A stretch of 64,000 nucleotides of DNA, from assembly GCF_024298965.1 (NCBI RefSeq), contig NZ_CP085193.1:4588001-4652000 (forward strand). The letters are read 5' to 3'. The notes below the pieces were generated by a model. That model ran no database searches, had not been told where the DNA came from, and saw nothing but the letters and a program-made list of their open reading frames with translations. Both the position numbers and the translations under genes were made by a program. Below are positions 44,774-53,952 of this stretch, in pieces. This DNA comes from Streptomyces rapamycinicus NRRL 5491. Lineage in GTDB: Bacteria; Actinomycetota; Actinomycetes; Streptomycetales; Streptomycetaceae. The number at the start of each line of letters is the position of its first letter. Position 1 is the first letter of the stretch.

Positions 44774-46456
44774 ATGCCCGAGTTTGCCTATTCGGATCTG
44801 CTCCCCCTGGGAGAGGACACCACGCCGTACCGTCTGGTGACCTCCGACGGTGTGAGCACCTTCGAGGCCGATGGGCGCACCTTCCTGAAGGTCGAGCCGG
44901 AGGCGCTGCGCAAGCTCGCGGCCGAGGCGATGCACGACATCTCGCACTATCTGCGCCCCGCCCACCTCGCCCAGTTGCGCCGCATCCTCGACGACCCCGA
45001 CGCCAGCGCGAACGACCGCTTCGTCGCGCTGGACCTGCTGAAGAACGCCAACATCGCGGCCGCCGGGGTGCTCCCGATGTGCCAGGACACCGGCACGGCG
45101 ATCGTCATGGGCAAGCGCGGGCAGAACGTGCTCACGCGGGGCGGCGACGAGGAGGCCCTCTCGCGCGGTGTCTACGACGCGTACACCAAGCTCAACCTGC
45201 GGTACTCCCAGATGGCCCCGCTGACCATGTGGGAGGAGAAGAACACCGGCTCCAACCTGCCCGCCCAGATCGAGCTGTACGCGACCGACGGCGGCGCCTA
45301 CAAGTTCCTCTTCATGGCCAAGGGCGGCGGCTCGGCCAACAAGTCCTTCCTCTACCAGGAGACGAAGGCGGTGCTGAACGAGGCATCGATGATGAAGTTC
45401 CTGGAGCAGAAGATCCGCTCGCTGGGCACGGCCGCGTGCCCGCCGTACCACCTGGCGATCGTGGTCGGCGGCACCAGCGCCGAGTACGCGCTGAAGACCG
45501 CGAAGTACGCCTCCGCGCACTACCTGGACGAGCTGCCCACCGAAGGCTCCCCGACCGGGCACGGCTTCCGCGACAAGGAGCTGGAGGAGAGGGTCTTCGA
45601 GCTGACGCAGAAGATCGGGATCGGCGCGCAGTTCGGCGGCAAGTACTTCTGCCATGACGTGCGGGTCGTACGGCTGCCGCGACACGGCGCCTCCTGCCCG
45701 GTCGCGATCGCGGTCTCGTGCTCCGCCGACCGCCAGGCGCTCGCCAAGATCACGCCGGAGGGCGTCTTCCTGGAGCAGCTGGAGACCGACCCGGCCCGCT
45801 TCCTGCCGGAGACGACGGACGAGGAGCTGGTCAAGGGCGCGGGCCCGGACCTGGACGCGGTCGCCGTCGACCTGGACCGGCCGATGGACGAGGTGCTGGC
45901 CGAGCTGACCAGGCACCCGGTCAAGACCCGGCTCTCGCTGACCGGCACGCTGGTGGTCGCCCGGGACATCGCCCACGCGAAGATCAAGGAGCGGCTGGAC
46001 GCGGGCGAGGAGATGCCGGAGTACCTGAAGAACCACCCGGTCTACTACGCGGGCCCGGCCAAGACCCCCGAGGGCTATGCCTCCGGCTCCTTCGGGCCGA
46101 CGACGGCGGGCCGGATGGACGCGTACGTCGAGCAGTTCCAGGCAGCGGGCGGCTCGAAGGTCATGCTGGCCAAGGGCAACCGCTCCAAGCAGGTCACGGA
46201 CGCCTGCGCCGCGCACGGCGGCTTCTACCTGGGCTCGATCGGCGGCCCGGCGGCGCGGCTGGCCCAGGACTGCATCAAGAAGGTCGAGGTCCTCGAGTAC
46301 GAGGAGCTGGGCATGGAGGCGGTCTGGAGGATCGAGGTCGAGGACTTCCCGGCGTTCATCGTGGTGGACGACAAGGGGAACGACTTCTTCAGCCCGCAGG
46401 AACCCTCTCAGCCGACCTTCACCAGCATCCCGGTGCGCGCCCCCGGGCAGGCGTAG
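44774..46456 (+). CDS. fumA: Class I fumarate hydratase, [4Fe-4S]-dependent
   Basis: This 560-residue single-chain class I enzyme converts fumarate and malate. The cluster cysteines are in [38 protein letters not shown] and the adjacent [11 protein letters not shown]. Further motifs are [20 protein letters not shown] and [21 protein letters not shown] 44774 lies 9 nt after AGGA; the ATG at 44765 touches it. An unrelated class II fumarase (fumC) lies 6 kb downstream, so the strain carries both an iron-dependent and an iron-independent enzyme. Confidence 0.95.
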   Translation: MPEFAYSDLLPLGEDTTPYRLVTSDGVSTFEADGRTFLKVEPEALRKLAAEAMHDISHYLRPAHLAQLRRILDDPDASANDRFVALDLLKNANIAAAGVLPMCQDTGTAIVMGKRGQNVLTRGGDEEALSRGVYDAYTKLNLRYSQMAPLTMWEEKNTGSNLPAQIELYATDGGAYKFLFMAKGGGSANKSFLYQETKAVLNEASMMKFLEQKIRSLGTAACPPYHLAIVVGGTSAEYALKTAKYASAHYLDELPTEGSPTGHGFRDKELEERVFELTQKIGIGAQFGGKYFCHDVRVVRLPRHGASCPVAIAVSCSADRQALAKITPEGVFLEQLETDPARFLPETTDEELVKGAGPDLDAVAVDLDRPMDEVLAELTRHPVKTRLSLTGTLVVARDIAHAKIKERLDAGEEMPEYLKNHPVYYAGPAKTPEGYASGSFGPTTAGRMDAYVEQFQAAGGSKVMLAKGNRSKQVTDACAAHGGFYLGSIGGPAARLAQDCIKKVEVLEYEELGMEAVWRIEVEDFPAFIVVDDKGNDFFSPQEPSQPTFTSIPVRAPGQA

Positions 46457-46525
46457 CCGCCTGCCTCGCGCCTGCTGGCCATCGGCTGCAACTCGGCGGC
46501 CGACACTGACAGACGATCCACCACG

Positions 46526-46551
46526 GAGCCCCCGGCAAGCGCTGGGGGCTC
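46526..46551 (+). terminator. Rho-independent terminator of fumA
   Basis: GAGCCCCC (46526-46533) pairs with GGGGGCTC (46544-46551) over a 10-nt loop, followed by TTTCGTT. It is one of the few hairpins here with a T-rich tail. Confidence 0.9.
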
Positions 46552-46637
46552 TTTCGTTGGGGCAGCGGAGTGTGGAGGCCCCGCCCGTACGTCACGGATA
46601 AGACGCGCAGACGGGGCCGCTCTGGGGGTCGTACTGG

Positions 46638-46985
46638 TCAGCGCGGGACGTGCACAGGGGCGCTCTGTGCCCGAAGCTCGGCTAGCCGCCGCTGGTACAG
46701 GGGCCCGACAGCATGCGCCCCCCTTGCCTCACTGGGGGTGGACTGTTCGATCAGGTGATGAGCCACAGCCTTGAGGTGAGCGGCCCACGCCAATACATGC
46801 TGTTGAGCGGTCCGCCCGCATTCCTGGGGCTCACCAGGCAGGCACAGCGGAAGTTGGGGGCCTAGCTTGTTCGCTGCGTGCCGAATGTAGCGAGCAATAG
46901 TGGCCCATTCATCTTCGGTCCGCTGTATGGCATTGCTGGTGCTCTCCCATCCCCACGCCCCGAAGTCGTCCCCATGATCGTGCAT
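46638..46985 (-). CDS. Small hypothetical protein beside the SPASM remnant
   Basis: This 115-residue, mostly helical protein (TEDEWATIARYIRHAANKLG; GRTAQQHVLAWAAHLKAVAH; LYQRRLAELRAQSAPVHVPR) has AGGAG 7 nt before its ATG. I recognise no family. It follows the radical-SAM tail by 27 bp on the same strand, so it may have been the second gene of that maturase operon. Codon usage is less GC-biased than the fumarase upstream, in keeping with an acquired patch. Confidence 0.55.
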   Translation of the reverse strand: MHDHGDDFGAWGWESTSNAIQRTEDEWATIARYIRHAANKLGPQLPLCLPGEPQECGRTAQQHVLAWAAHLKAVAHHLIEQSTPSEARGAHAVGPLYQRRLAELRAQSAPVHVPR

Positions 46986-47012
46986 GTGTGCGCTCCTGAT
47001 GATCGCAGCAGG

Positions 47013-47309
47013 TTAAGCCGGTGTGCCGATCGTAGCCGCGCTGTCTGCCTCCCTGGGGTCACAGTGCCCGACCGATGGAACGCACGGACCGCACGGGCCG
47101 CACATGGGCAGGAACTGAGGCGGAGTGCACGACTCCGCGCCGTTTCCATGCACGACCCGGATATCGGCCAACACTTCCGCCATGCGCCGATCGCCCCAGA
47201 TTTTGGAAAGCGGAGCGTCCCGCACGTTGCCGATATTCAGGAATCGGCCGAGAACGCACGGCCACACGTCGCCAGTAGGGCCGACGGCGCATTTCTCATG
47301 TGCCCGCAC
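47013..47309 (-). pseudogene. C-terminal SPASM-domain remnant of a radical SAM protein
   Basis: The segment CAVGPTGDVWPCVLGRFLNI, then GNVRDAPLSKIWGD and CGPCGPCVPSVGHCDPRE is a SPASM domain, the auxiliary Fe-S-cluster module at the C-terminus of radical SAM peptide-modifying enzymes. The radical SAM core (CxxxCxxC) that should precede it is absent. An adjacent frame upstream still reads SDLCGHMRN, another typical SPASM entry, so a frameshift separates the two parts. It is a decayed maturase, probably of a RiPP-type peptide; no precursor gene is visible. Confidence 0.65.
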
Positions 47310-47318
47310 AGGTCGCTG

Positions 47319-47600
47319 ATGGTCGGCACAGCGCCCTTACTCGCCCGGACAGCTCGGGTCGAAGTTGAGCGGCACGGCGATAGCTGGGAAAAGAGGACTC
47401 GCAACATTGATCTTGTCAGGTCGGGAACCGGGAACTATATGGTTCAGCTCAGGATTCGGGATCAACCTGTCGAGGTGGAGTTCCGTGACGCGCTAGGACG
47501 GAGATGGAAAATTGACTCCGACCGTCACATCAGCAAAATCAGAAATGGCATGCGCGTTAAGGCCCTACCAGACCTTCCCCGAGACGACGACGATGAATAA
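47319..47600 (+). pseudogene. Short ORF, probable C-terminal fragment of unknown protein
   Basis: From the ATG at 47319 the + strand encodes 93 residues. VEVERHGDSWEKRTRNIDLV, then TGNYMVQLRIRDQPVEVEFR, then DALGRRWKIDSDRHISKIRN read as a compact beta-rich domain, with an acidic end (RDDDDE). There is no clear ribosome site, and the frame is open back to 46878 over antisense sequence, so it may be the tail of a longer gene broken at the junction with the SPASM remnant. A short intact gene is also possible. The family is unrecognised. Confidence 0.45.
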
Positions 47601-47655
47601 ATGTGGTGCAGCGGAAACAGGGTGCGGGGGCCGGGGGTGGCGTAACACCTGTGGG

Positions 47656-47748
47656 GCGGCGGGGGCGTGGATGCGCCCCCGCCGCCCTTACCCGTCCCAT
47701 CCCCAGGGGCTCCGCCCCTTCGACCCGCCAGGGGGCTCCGCCCCCTGG
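47656..47748. terminator. Cluster of GC hairpins downstream of the GH18 gene
   Basis: GCGGCGGGGGCG (47656-47667) pairs with CGCCCCCGCCGC (47674-47685). AGGGGC/GCCCCT at 47705-47719 and CCAGGGGGC/GCCCCCTGG at 47728-47748 have 3-nt TCC loops. The GGGGCTCCGCCCC motif is a frequent intergenic element in Streptomyces. It lies just 3' of the minus-strand GH18 gene. Confidence 0.7.
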
Positions 47749-47767
47749 ACCCCCGTCCAGGGCTCGG

Positions 47768-48862
47768 TCAGCCCCTCAGCGCCGCCTCGAAGGCGCCTGG
47801 GCGCTGGGTGACGCCGCTGCAGCGGGTGTTGGGGACGACGTTCGCGGTCGGCTCGGGGGCCGCGGCACCGGCCGTGGGGGCGGTCGGGGTGGCGGACCGG
47901 GTCATCTCCGGGGTGCACGGCTGGTCGCGTTCGGCGGACCACATCGACAGCCGTCCGATCCCCTTCTCCGCGGCGAACCGCGCCAGACCGGACGCGTCCT
48001 CCAGCGTGAAGGTCTCGCCGGTGACGTCGTTGACCCCGATCATCGGCGTCACGGCGAGGATCTTCCAGGCGGCGGCGTCGGACATGCCGAACACCTCGCG
48101 GATCCGGGCCTGGGCGGCGGTGGCCGCCTGGACGGCGTAGTCGCCCATGTCGCCGGTGTGGTCGCCGCTGTAGTTCATCGCCATGATGTTGACGCCCGAG
48201 AGGATGACCCCCTCCTGTTTGACGGCCTCCAACTGGGCCACGCCCTGCGGGGTCAGCCCGTCCGGCATGGCGGGCAGGGTGAAGGAGATGTTCAGGCCCT
48301 CGTGGGTGCGCTGGATGAGCGCGAGCGCCTGGGCGCGGCGGGCGGCCGCCTCGGCGTTGGCGAGCGCCTCGCCCTCGAGGTCGAAGTCGATCCTGTTGGC
48401 CTGGTAACGCTCGATCACCTCGGCGTAGGCGGAGGCGAGTTCGGGGACGTCGGTGCAGACGGTGGCGAGTTCGGTGCCCTCGGCGCCGCCGAAGGAGATC
48501 CGTACGTCGCCGCCGGCCCGGCGGACGCCTTCGATCCGGGTCTCCAGCCCCTGGCTCTCCAGCGAGGTGCCGCCGTCCCACACCGGGGCGCAGCCGTCGC
48601 CCGCGACGACGAAGCCCAGCGAGAATTCCTTGACCCCGCGCGACGCCGCGGCGGCCATGTCGTAGCCCGGGTCCGACCAGGCGTTGACGTACGGCACGAA
48701 CTCGGCGGGCGAGCGCGCCGCGGGGTGCTGTGACGCCGGGGGCTGTGAGGGCGCGGCGTGCGGCTCGGGCGACTGCTTCTGGTGTCCCGCCCATACGGCG
48801 ATGGTGGCGCAGACCACCGCGCCGGCCACGGCGATTCCGCTCATGCGGGGGCTGGCCCTCAT
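47768..48862 (-). CDS. Secreted or membrane-anchored GH18-family glycosidase (chitinase-like)
   Basis: The protein has 364 residues. An N-terminal signal or anchor helix (MSGIAVAGAVVCATIAVWAG) is followed by a proline-rich linker and a TIM-barrel domain: FVPYVNAWSDPGYDMAAAAS, VRISFGGAEGTELA, the catalytic strand RIDFDLEG (D159, D161, E163, the GH18 DxxDxDxE pattern), and VNIMAMNYSGDHTGDMGDYA. GH18 enzymes of this short type cleave chitin or related GlcNAc polymers. The ATG at 48862 follows AGGAGGA by 9 nt; the upstream frame to 48943 lacks one. It is divergent from a deacetylase-synthase operon acting on similar glycans. Confidence 0.87.
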   Translation of the reverse strand: MRASPRMSGIAVAGAVVCATIAVWAGHQKQSPEPHAAPSQPPASQHPAARSPAEFVPYVNAWSDPGYDMAAAASRGVKEFSLGFVVAGDGCAPVWDGGTSLESQGLETRIEGVRRAGGDVRISFGGAEGTELATVCTDVPELASAYAEVIERYQANRIDFDLEGEALANAEAAARRAQALALIQRTHEGLNISFTLPAMPDGLTPQGVAQLEAVKQEGVILSGVNIMAMNYSGDHTGDMGDYAVQAATAAQARIREVFGMSDAAAWKILAVTPMIGVNDVTGETFTLEDASGLARFAAEKGIGRLSMWSAERDQPCTPEMTRSATPTAPTAGAAAPEPTANVVPNTRCSGVTQRPGAFEAALRG

Positions 48863-48981
48863 GGCTCTGGCTCCTCCTTGTGGTCCGGTACGAGGCGCCG
48901 GGGGCCGGTGCCGCCCGTGCCGTCCTCTCGCCAAACCTCGCATATTCGGTGAAGCCTACTGAACTATGACACACCGCATGT

Positions 48982-49009
48982 TTGACTTATATGTCGCATG
49001 TCGTATTTT
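48982..49009 (+). promoter_or_regulatory. Candidate promoter for the glycan-synthase operon
   Basis: TTGACT at 48982-48987 and TATTTT at 49004-49009 are 16 bp apart, about 20 bp upstream of the membrane-protein start, in an AT-rich pocket of the divergent region. Confidence 0.4.
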
Positions 49010-49028
49010 CTGCATTAGCCTCTTCCGT

Positions 49029-49928
49029 ATGGATCCTCAGTCAGATGTGGCCGAGCGCGCGCCTTCGCGTCCCCTCCGCGCTGACGTGGCCCGGAAGGGG
49101 CCCGTGTTCGTGGACCTGTCCGGACGCCGTGGCCGACTGGTACGGCATGTGGGCGTCGTCGCGGGAGCCGCCTGCCTCGGCTATTCGGCGGTCCTGGGGT
49201 TGGGCTACGCGGGCGGTACGCCGTTCGCGCCGCAGACGCTGATCCCCGGACATCCCGTCTCCACCGAGGCGCTCGGCCAAGGGCCGAACCGCACCCCCGA
49301 GGAGCGTTCGGGGCCCTCCGAGCCGCATGAGCGGCGGGACGCGCACGCGTACGGCTACGAGGACGAGTACGGGGACGACGGATACGGGCCGACCCGCCGT
49401 CAGCACCGGCGCGAGCGGCACGCCTCGGGGCGCCCGGAGCACCGGGACGCCCGGGAGCCCGTCGCCCTGCCCCCCATCACCACCCGGCCGCGGCCCGCGC
49501 CCCCGCAGCCCGGCCCGGCCAAGGCCCCCCGCGCGGCGCCGCGGCACTCCCCCGCGGACCACCGCCCCGGCGGCCGCGAGTCCGCCGCGGGGCACCGGTC
49601 CGGCAAGCACCACAAGGCCGGCCACACGCCGTCACATCCGGCCGGTCACCAGCCCGGCAAGCGGCCCACGGGCGCCTCGCACACCCCGTCGAAGCAGCAC
49701 CCCGCCGGGGCCGAGCCGCCCGCCAAGGGCTCCGGCCACCCGCAGGCCCCCGACCACACCACGCGACCCGGCCACACCACGCGGCCCGGCCACGCCGCGG
49801 CCCCGCAGAAATCCCAGTCCCAGAAGCCCCCGCAGGCCGACGCGCCCAAGCCCCCCAAGGGGCCCGCCGGAGGCGGCACCCCGGACGACGGGCCGGGCGC
49901 CCCCAACGCAGAGGACGAGACGCCGTGA
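49029..49928 (+). CDS. Membrane-anchored disordered protein of the glycan-synthase operon
   Basis: This 299-residue protein has a short cytoplasmic N-terminus, one membrane helix (HVGVVAGAACLGYSAVLGLG) and then more than 200 residues of Pro/His/Gly/Arg-rich low complexity (repeats such as TTRPGHTTRPGHAA). No enzymatic domain is visible. The stop overlaps the GTG of the deacetylase-synthase gene, so the two proteins are made together. It may be a scaffold or export aid for the polymer made by the neighbour; this is inference. The sequence is too low in complexity to assign a family. Confidence 0.7.
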   Translation: MDPQSDVAERAPSRPLRADVARKGPVFVDLSGRRGRLVRHVGVVAGAACLGYSAVLGLGYAGGTPFAPQTLIPGHPVSTEALGQGPNRTPEERSGPSEPHERRDAHAYGYEDEYGDDGYGPTRRQHRRERHASGRPEHRDAREPVALPPITTRPRPAPPQPGPAKAPRAAPRHSPADHRPGGRESAAGHRSGKHHKAGHTPSHPAGHQPGKRPTGASHTPSKQHPAGAEPPAKGSGHPQAPDHTTRPGHTTRPGHAAAPQKSQSQKPPQADAPKPPKGPAGGGTPDDGPGAPNAEDETP

Positions 49929-52369
49929 GCGGCGGCAGACCGCCGAGGCTGCCGCGGCCGCGCCGCCGGCTCCCCGCGCCCCGTCAGGACGGCGCGCCCC
50001 GTACGGTGTTCCGGCTGACCGGCTCCGGCCGCCGCGCCGCGCGCCCCCGCACGGGCGGACCGGGCGCCAGGGGCAGGCTCGGGCTCGGGCTCACCGGCAA
50101 GCTCAGGTTCACGGGCAGGCTCGGGCTCACCGGCAAGCCCGGGTTCACGGGCAGGCTCGGGCTCACCGGCAAGCCCGGGTTCACGGGCAGGCTCAGGCTC
50201 ACCGGCAAGCCCGGGTTCACGGGCAGGCTCAGGAGCAGGTTCCGCACCGTCAAGCTGCGCAAGCTCCGCACCCGTACCCGGATGGTGCTCGCCCTCGCGA
50301 CCCTGCTCGCGCTGGTGTGCACCCTGCTGCTGGACGGCTATCTGCACGCCGAGGTCGGCAACGACGCCCGGGTGTACCGCTCACACGCCTCGCGCACGGT
50401 CCCCGACCGGCTGCGCAAAGGCGGCCCGGTGATCACCTTCGACCACCGGGGAAAGGCCACCGAGCACACCATCCCGGCCAAGACCATCGCGCTGACCTTC
50501 GACGACGGCCCGGATCCGCGCTGGACCCCGGAGATCCTCGACGTGCTGCGCCGCCACAAGGTGCGGGGGACCTTCTTCGTACTGGGCCAGATGGTGATCC
50601 GCCATCCGGAGCTGGTCCGCCGGATGCGGGCCGCGGGCCATGAGGTCGGGGTGCACACCTTCTCCCATGTCGACCTGTCGTACCAGGACAAGGGGCGCAT
50701 GGACCGCGAGCTGGCACAGTCCCAGCTGGCCCTGGCCGGTGCGGCGTCCATCACCAGCTCGCTCTTCCGGGCGCCGTACGCCTCCAAGGTCCGCGCGCTG
50801 GACGACCGCACCTGGCCGGTGCAGCGGCACATCGGCTCCAAGGGCTACATCAGCGCCTTCGTGGACACCGACAGCGAGGACTGGCAGCGGCCCCCGGTGA
50901 AGGAGATCGTCCAGAACGCCACCCCCGAGGGCGGGAAGGGCGCGTCGGTGCTCTTCCACGACGCGGGCGGCAACCGCGCGCGCACGGTGAAGGCCCTGTC
51001 GCTGTACATCGAGCGGATGAAGGGGAAGGGCTACTCCTTCACCACGGTCACCGGCGCGCTGGGTGCCCACAGCGCCAACCACCCGGCCCGCGCGCTGCCG
51101 GTCTGGGAGGGCCGGGCGCTGATCTGGGCGGCCGCGCTCAGCCACAGCGCGCTGCCGTTCCTGATGGGGCTGCTGGGACTGGTGGGCTTCTCGGTGATCG
51201 GGCGGCTGCTGCTGATGGTGGTCCTCGCCTGGTGGCACCGGCGCTCCCGGGAGCGGCGGCGCTGGAGCCGGGTGCAGGAGGTCACCGATCCGGTGAGCGT
51301 GATCGTGCCCGCGTACAACGAGAAGGAGTGCATCGCCAACACCCTGAAGTCGCTGTCCGCCTCCACCCACCCGATCGAGATCCTGGTCGTGGACGACGGC
51401 TCCACCGACGGCACCGCCGAGATCGCCGAGGCCATGGGCCTGCCCAACGTACGGGTGCTGCGGCAGGCCAACGCGGGCAAGCCCGCGGCCCTCAACCGGG
51501 GCATCGCCCATGCCCGCCACGAGCTGATCGTGATGATGGACGGCGACACCGTCTTCGAGCCCACCACCATCCGCGAGCTGGTCCGCCCGTTCGCCGACTC
51601 GCGGGTGGGCGCGGTGGCGGGCAACGCCAAGGTCGGCAACCGGGGGAAGCTGATCGGCGCCTGGCAGCACATCGAGTACGTGATGGGCTTCAACCTCGAC
51701 CGGCGGATGTACGACCTGCTGCGCTGCATGCCCACCATCCCCGGCGCGATCGGCGCCTTCCGCCGCCTGGCGCTGCTGGAGGCCGGGGGCATGAGCGCGG
51801 ACACCCTGGCCGAGGACACCGACATCACCATCGCCCTGCACCGGGCCGGCTGGCGGGTGGTCTACCAGGAGCACGCCCGCGCCTGGACCGAGGCGCCCAG
51901 CTCCCTCGGCCAGCTGTGGAAGCAGCGCTACCGCTGGTCCTACGGCACCATGCAGGCACTGTGGAAGCACCGCCGCTCGCTCATCGACCGGGGGCCCTCG
52001 GGGCGGTTCGGGCGGGTGGGGATGCCGCTGGTGGTGCTCTTCCAGATCCTCACCCCGCTGTGCGCGCCACTGATCGACCTCTTCACCCTCTACGGGGTGA
52101 TCTTCCTGGACCCGGTGCGCTCACTGCTGGCGTGGGCGGCGCTGCTGCTGGTGCAGCTGCTGGGCGCGGCGTACGCGTTCCGGTTGGACCGGGAGAACTA
52201 CCGGGCATTGGCCGTACTGCCGTTGCAGCAGATCGCCTACCGCCAGTTGATGTATCTGGTGCTGCTGCACTCCTGCGTCACGGCGGCCACCGGCGCCCTG
52301 CTGCCGTGGCAGAAGCTCAAGCGCACCGGCGAGGTGGACACCCCACGGGCGCCCGAGGCCGTACGGTGA
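49925..52369 (+). CDS. Bifunctional polysaccharide deacetylase / GT2 glycosyltransferase
   Basis: The protein has 814 residues. A basic N-terminus containing four 12-residue repeats (54-101) precedes a membrane helix (MVLALATLLALVCTLLLDGY). A NodB deacetylase domain follows (KTIALTFDDGPDPRWTPEIL; VGVHTFSHVDLSYQ). More membrane helices lead to a family 2 processive glycosyltransferase (VIVPAYNEKECIANTLKSLS; VVDDGSTDG; MMDGDT; ending KQRYRWSYGTM, the QxxRW motif) and C-terminal helices. This architecture resembles the chitin/poly-GlcNAc-type synthase MatB of Streptomyces, which makes an adhesive surface glycan. The product is thus probably a partly deacetylated GlcNAc polymer. Confidence 0.87.
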   Translation: MSGGRPPRLPRPRRRLPAPRQDGAPRTVFRLTGSGRRAARPRTGGPGARGRLGLGLTGKLRFTGRLGLTGKPGFTGRLGLTGKPGFTGRLRLTGKPGFTGRLRSRFRTVKLRKLRTRTRMVLALATLLALVCTLLLDGYLHAEVGNDARVYRSHASRTVPDRLRKGGPVITFDHRGKATEHTIPAKTIALTFDDGPDPRWTPEILDVLRRHKVRGTFFVLGQMVIRHPELVRRMRAAGHEVGVHTFSHVDLSYQDKGRMDRELAQSQLALAGAASITSSLFRAPYASKVRALDDRTWPVQRHIGSKGYISAFVDTDSEDWQRPPVKEIVQNATPEGGKGASVLFHDAGGNRARTVKALSLYIERMKGKGYSFTTVTGALGAHSANHPARALPVWEGRALIWAAALSHSALPFLMGLLGLVGFSVIGRLLLMVVLAWWHRRSRERRRWSRVQEVTDPVSVIVPAYNEKECIANTLKSLSASTHPIEILVVDDGSTDGTAEIAEAMGLPNVRVLRQANAGKPAALNRGIAHARHELIVMMDGDTVFEPTTIRELVRPFADSRVGAVAGNAKVGNRGKLIGAWQHIEYVMGFNLDRRMYDLLRCMPTIPGAIGAFRRLALLEAGGMSADTLAEDTDITIALHRAGWRVVYQEHARAWTEAPSSLGQLWKQRYRWSYGTMQALWKHRRSLIDRGPSGRFGRVGMPLVVLFQILTPLCAPLIDLFTLYGVIFLDPVRSLLAWAALLLVQLLGAAYAFRLDRENYRALAVLPLQQIAYRQLMYLVLLHSCVTAATGALLPWQKLKRTGEVDTPRAPEAVR
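50084..50227 (+). repeat. In-frame 36-bp tandem repeat, four copies
   Basis: Four 36-bp units encode LGLTGKLRFTGR, LGLTGKPGFTGR, LGLTGKPGFTGR and LRLTGKPGFTGR in the cytoplasmic N-terminus of the deacetylase-synthase. Near-identity at DNA level indicates recent expansion. The unit length keeps the frame. Confidence 0.9.
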
Positions 52370-52447
52370 CCGGGCTCACCCGTTCGGCTCAGCGGGCGCG
52401 GGAACACGGCATGGCGTGAAGACGCTGTGCTGGACGGAGGTGTCCCC

Positions 52448-53866
52448 ATGACCAACGAGAGCCACCGCGACGACGGCCCCCAGGAGGGCTACCGCGTCGA
52501 GCACGACTCGATGGGAGAGGTCAGGGTGCCCGCACACGCCAAGTGGCGCGCCCAGACCCAGCGGGCGGTGGAGAACTTCCCCGTCAGCGGGCAGCGCCTG
52601 GAGCGGGCGCACATCCAGGCGCTGGCCCGGATCAAGGGCGCGGCCGCCCTGGTCAACGCCGAGCTGGGCGTGGTGGACAGGGACGTCGCGGGGGCGATCT
52701 CGGACGCGGCGGCCGAGGTCGCCGAGGGCCGCTGGGACGACCACTTCCCGGTGGACGTCTTCCAGACCGGCTCCGGCACCTCGTCCAACATGAACACCAA
52801 CGAGGTGCTGGCCACCCTGGCGAGCGAGCGCCTGGGCCGCCCGGTGCACCCCAATGACCACGTCAACGCCAGCCAGTCCTCCAACGACGTCTTCCCCTCC
52901 TCCATCCACATCGCGGCCACCGCGGCCGTCACCGGCGATCTGATCCCGGCCCTGGCCCATCTGGCGGAGGCGCTGGAGCGCAAGGCCGCCGAGTTCGCCG
53001 AGGTGGTCAAGGCGGGGCGGACCCATCTGATGGACGCCACTCCGGTGACCCTCGGTCAGGAGTTCGGCGGCTACGCGGCGCAGGTGCGGTACGGGATCGA
53101 GCGGCTGCGCGCCTCGCTCCCCCGGCTGGCCGAGCTGCCGCTGGGCGGTACGGCGGTGGGCACCGGGATCAACACCCCGCCCGGGTTCGCCGCCGCCGTC
53201 ATCGCCGAACTGACCCGTACCACCGGGCTGCCGCTGACCGAGGCCCGGGACCACTTCGAGGCGCAGGGCGCGCGGGACGGACTGGTCGAGACGTCCGGGC
53301 AGCTGCGGACGATCGCGGTCGGCCTCACCAAGATCGCCAACGATCTGCGCTGGATGGCGTCGGGCCCCCGTACCGGGCTCGCCGAGATCGCGCTGCCCGA
53401 TCTCCAGCCCGGCTCGTCGATCATGCCGGGGAAGGTCAACCCGGTGATCCCCGAGGCCACGCTGATGGTCGCGGCGCAGGTCACCGGCAATGACACCACC
53501 GTCGCCACGGCCGGGGCCGCCGGGAACTTCGAGCTCAATGTGATGCTCCCGGTGATCGCCAAGAATCTGCTGGAGTCGATCCGGCTGCTGACCAATGTCT
53601 CCCGGCTGCTCGCGGACCGCACGATCGACGGGATCACCGCCAACGCCGAGCGGGCCCGGGAGTACGCGGAGTCCTCACCGTCCGTCGTCACGCCGCTCAA
53701 CCGCTACCTCGGCTACGAGGAGGCGGCGAAGGTGGCCAAGCGGTCGCTGGCGGAGCGCAGGACGATCCGCGAGGTGGTGCTGGAGTCCGGCTATGTGGAG
53801 CGCGGGCTGCTGACACTGGACCAGCTGGACGAGGCGCTGGACGTCCTGCGCATGACGCATCCTTAG
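52448..53866 (+). CDS. fumC: Class II fumarate hydratase
   Basis: The protein has 472 residues. Hallmarks are [56 protein letters not shown] and the fumarase/aspartase signature [15 protein letters not shown] with the catalytic Ser loop. It is iron-free and oxygen-stable, complementing the class I enzyme upstream. The ATG at 52448 is 7 nt after GGAGG. A gene pair fumA...fumC is known in Streptomyces; here three envelope genes and a decayed patch lie between them. Confidence 0.95.
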   Translation: MTNESHRDDGPQEGYRVEHDSMGEVRVPAHAKWRAQTQRAVENFPVSGQRLERAHIQALARIKGAAALVNAELGVVDRDVAGAISDAAAEVAEGRWDDHFPVDVFQTGSGTSSNMNTNEVLATLASERLGRPVHPNDHVNASQSSNDVFPSSIHIAATAAVTGDLIPALAHLAEALERKAAEFAEVVKAGRTHLMDATPVTLGQEFGGYAAQVRYGIERLRASLPRLAELPLGGTAVGTGINTPPGFAAAVIAELTRTTGLPLTEARDHFEAQGARDGLVETSGQLRTIAVGLTKIANDLRWMASGPRTGLAEIALPDLQPGSSIMPGKVNPVIPEATLMVAAQVTGNDTTVATAGAAGNFELNVMLPVIAKNLLESIRLLTNVSRLLADRTIDGITANAERAREYAESSPSVVTPLNRYLGYEEAAKVAKRSLAERRTIREVVLESGYVERGLLTLDQLDEALDVLRMTHP

Positions 53867-53952
53867 TCCGCGCTCCCTCTTAGCCGGGCGTTGGTCCCCG
53901 GTTTGCGTCATAGGTCACGGCGCCGCGGCCCGTGCGCACCTAAGATCTGCTC

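Noticed and set aside
50084..50227. 36-bp repeats of CRISPR-like length
   Set aside because: They are contiguous and encode an in-frame protein repeat; no spacers exist.
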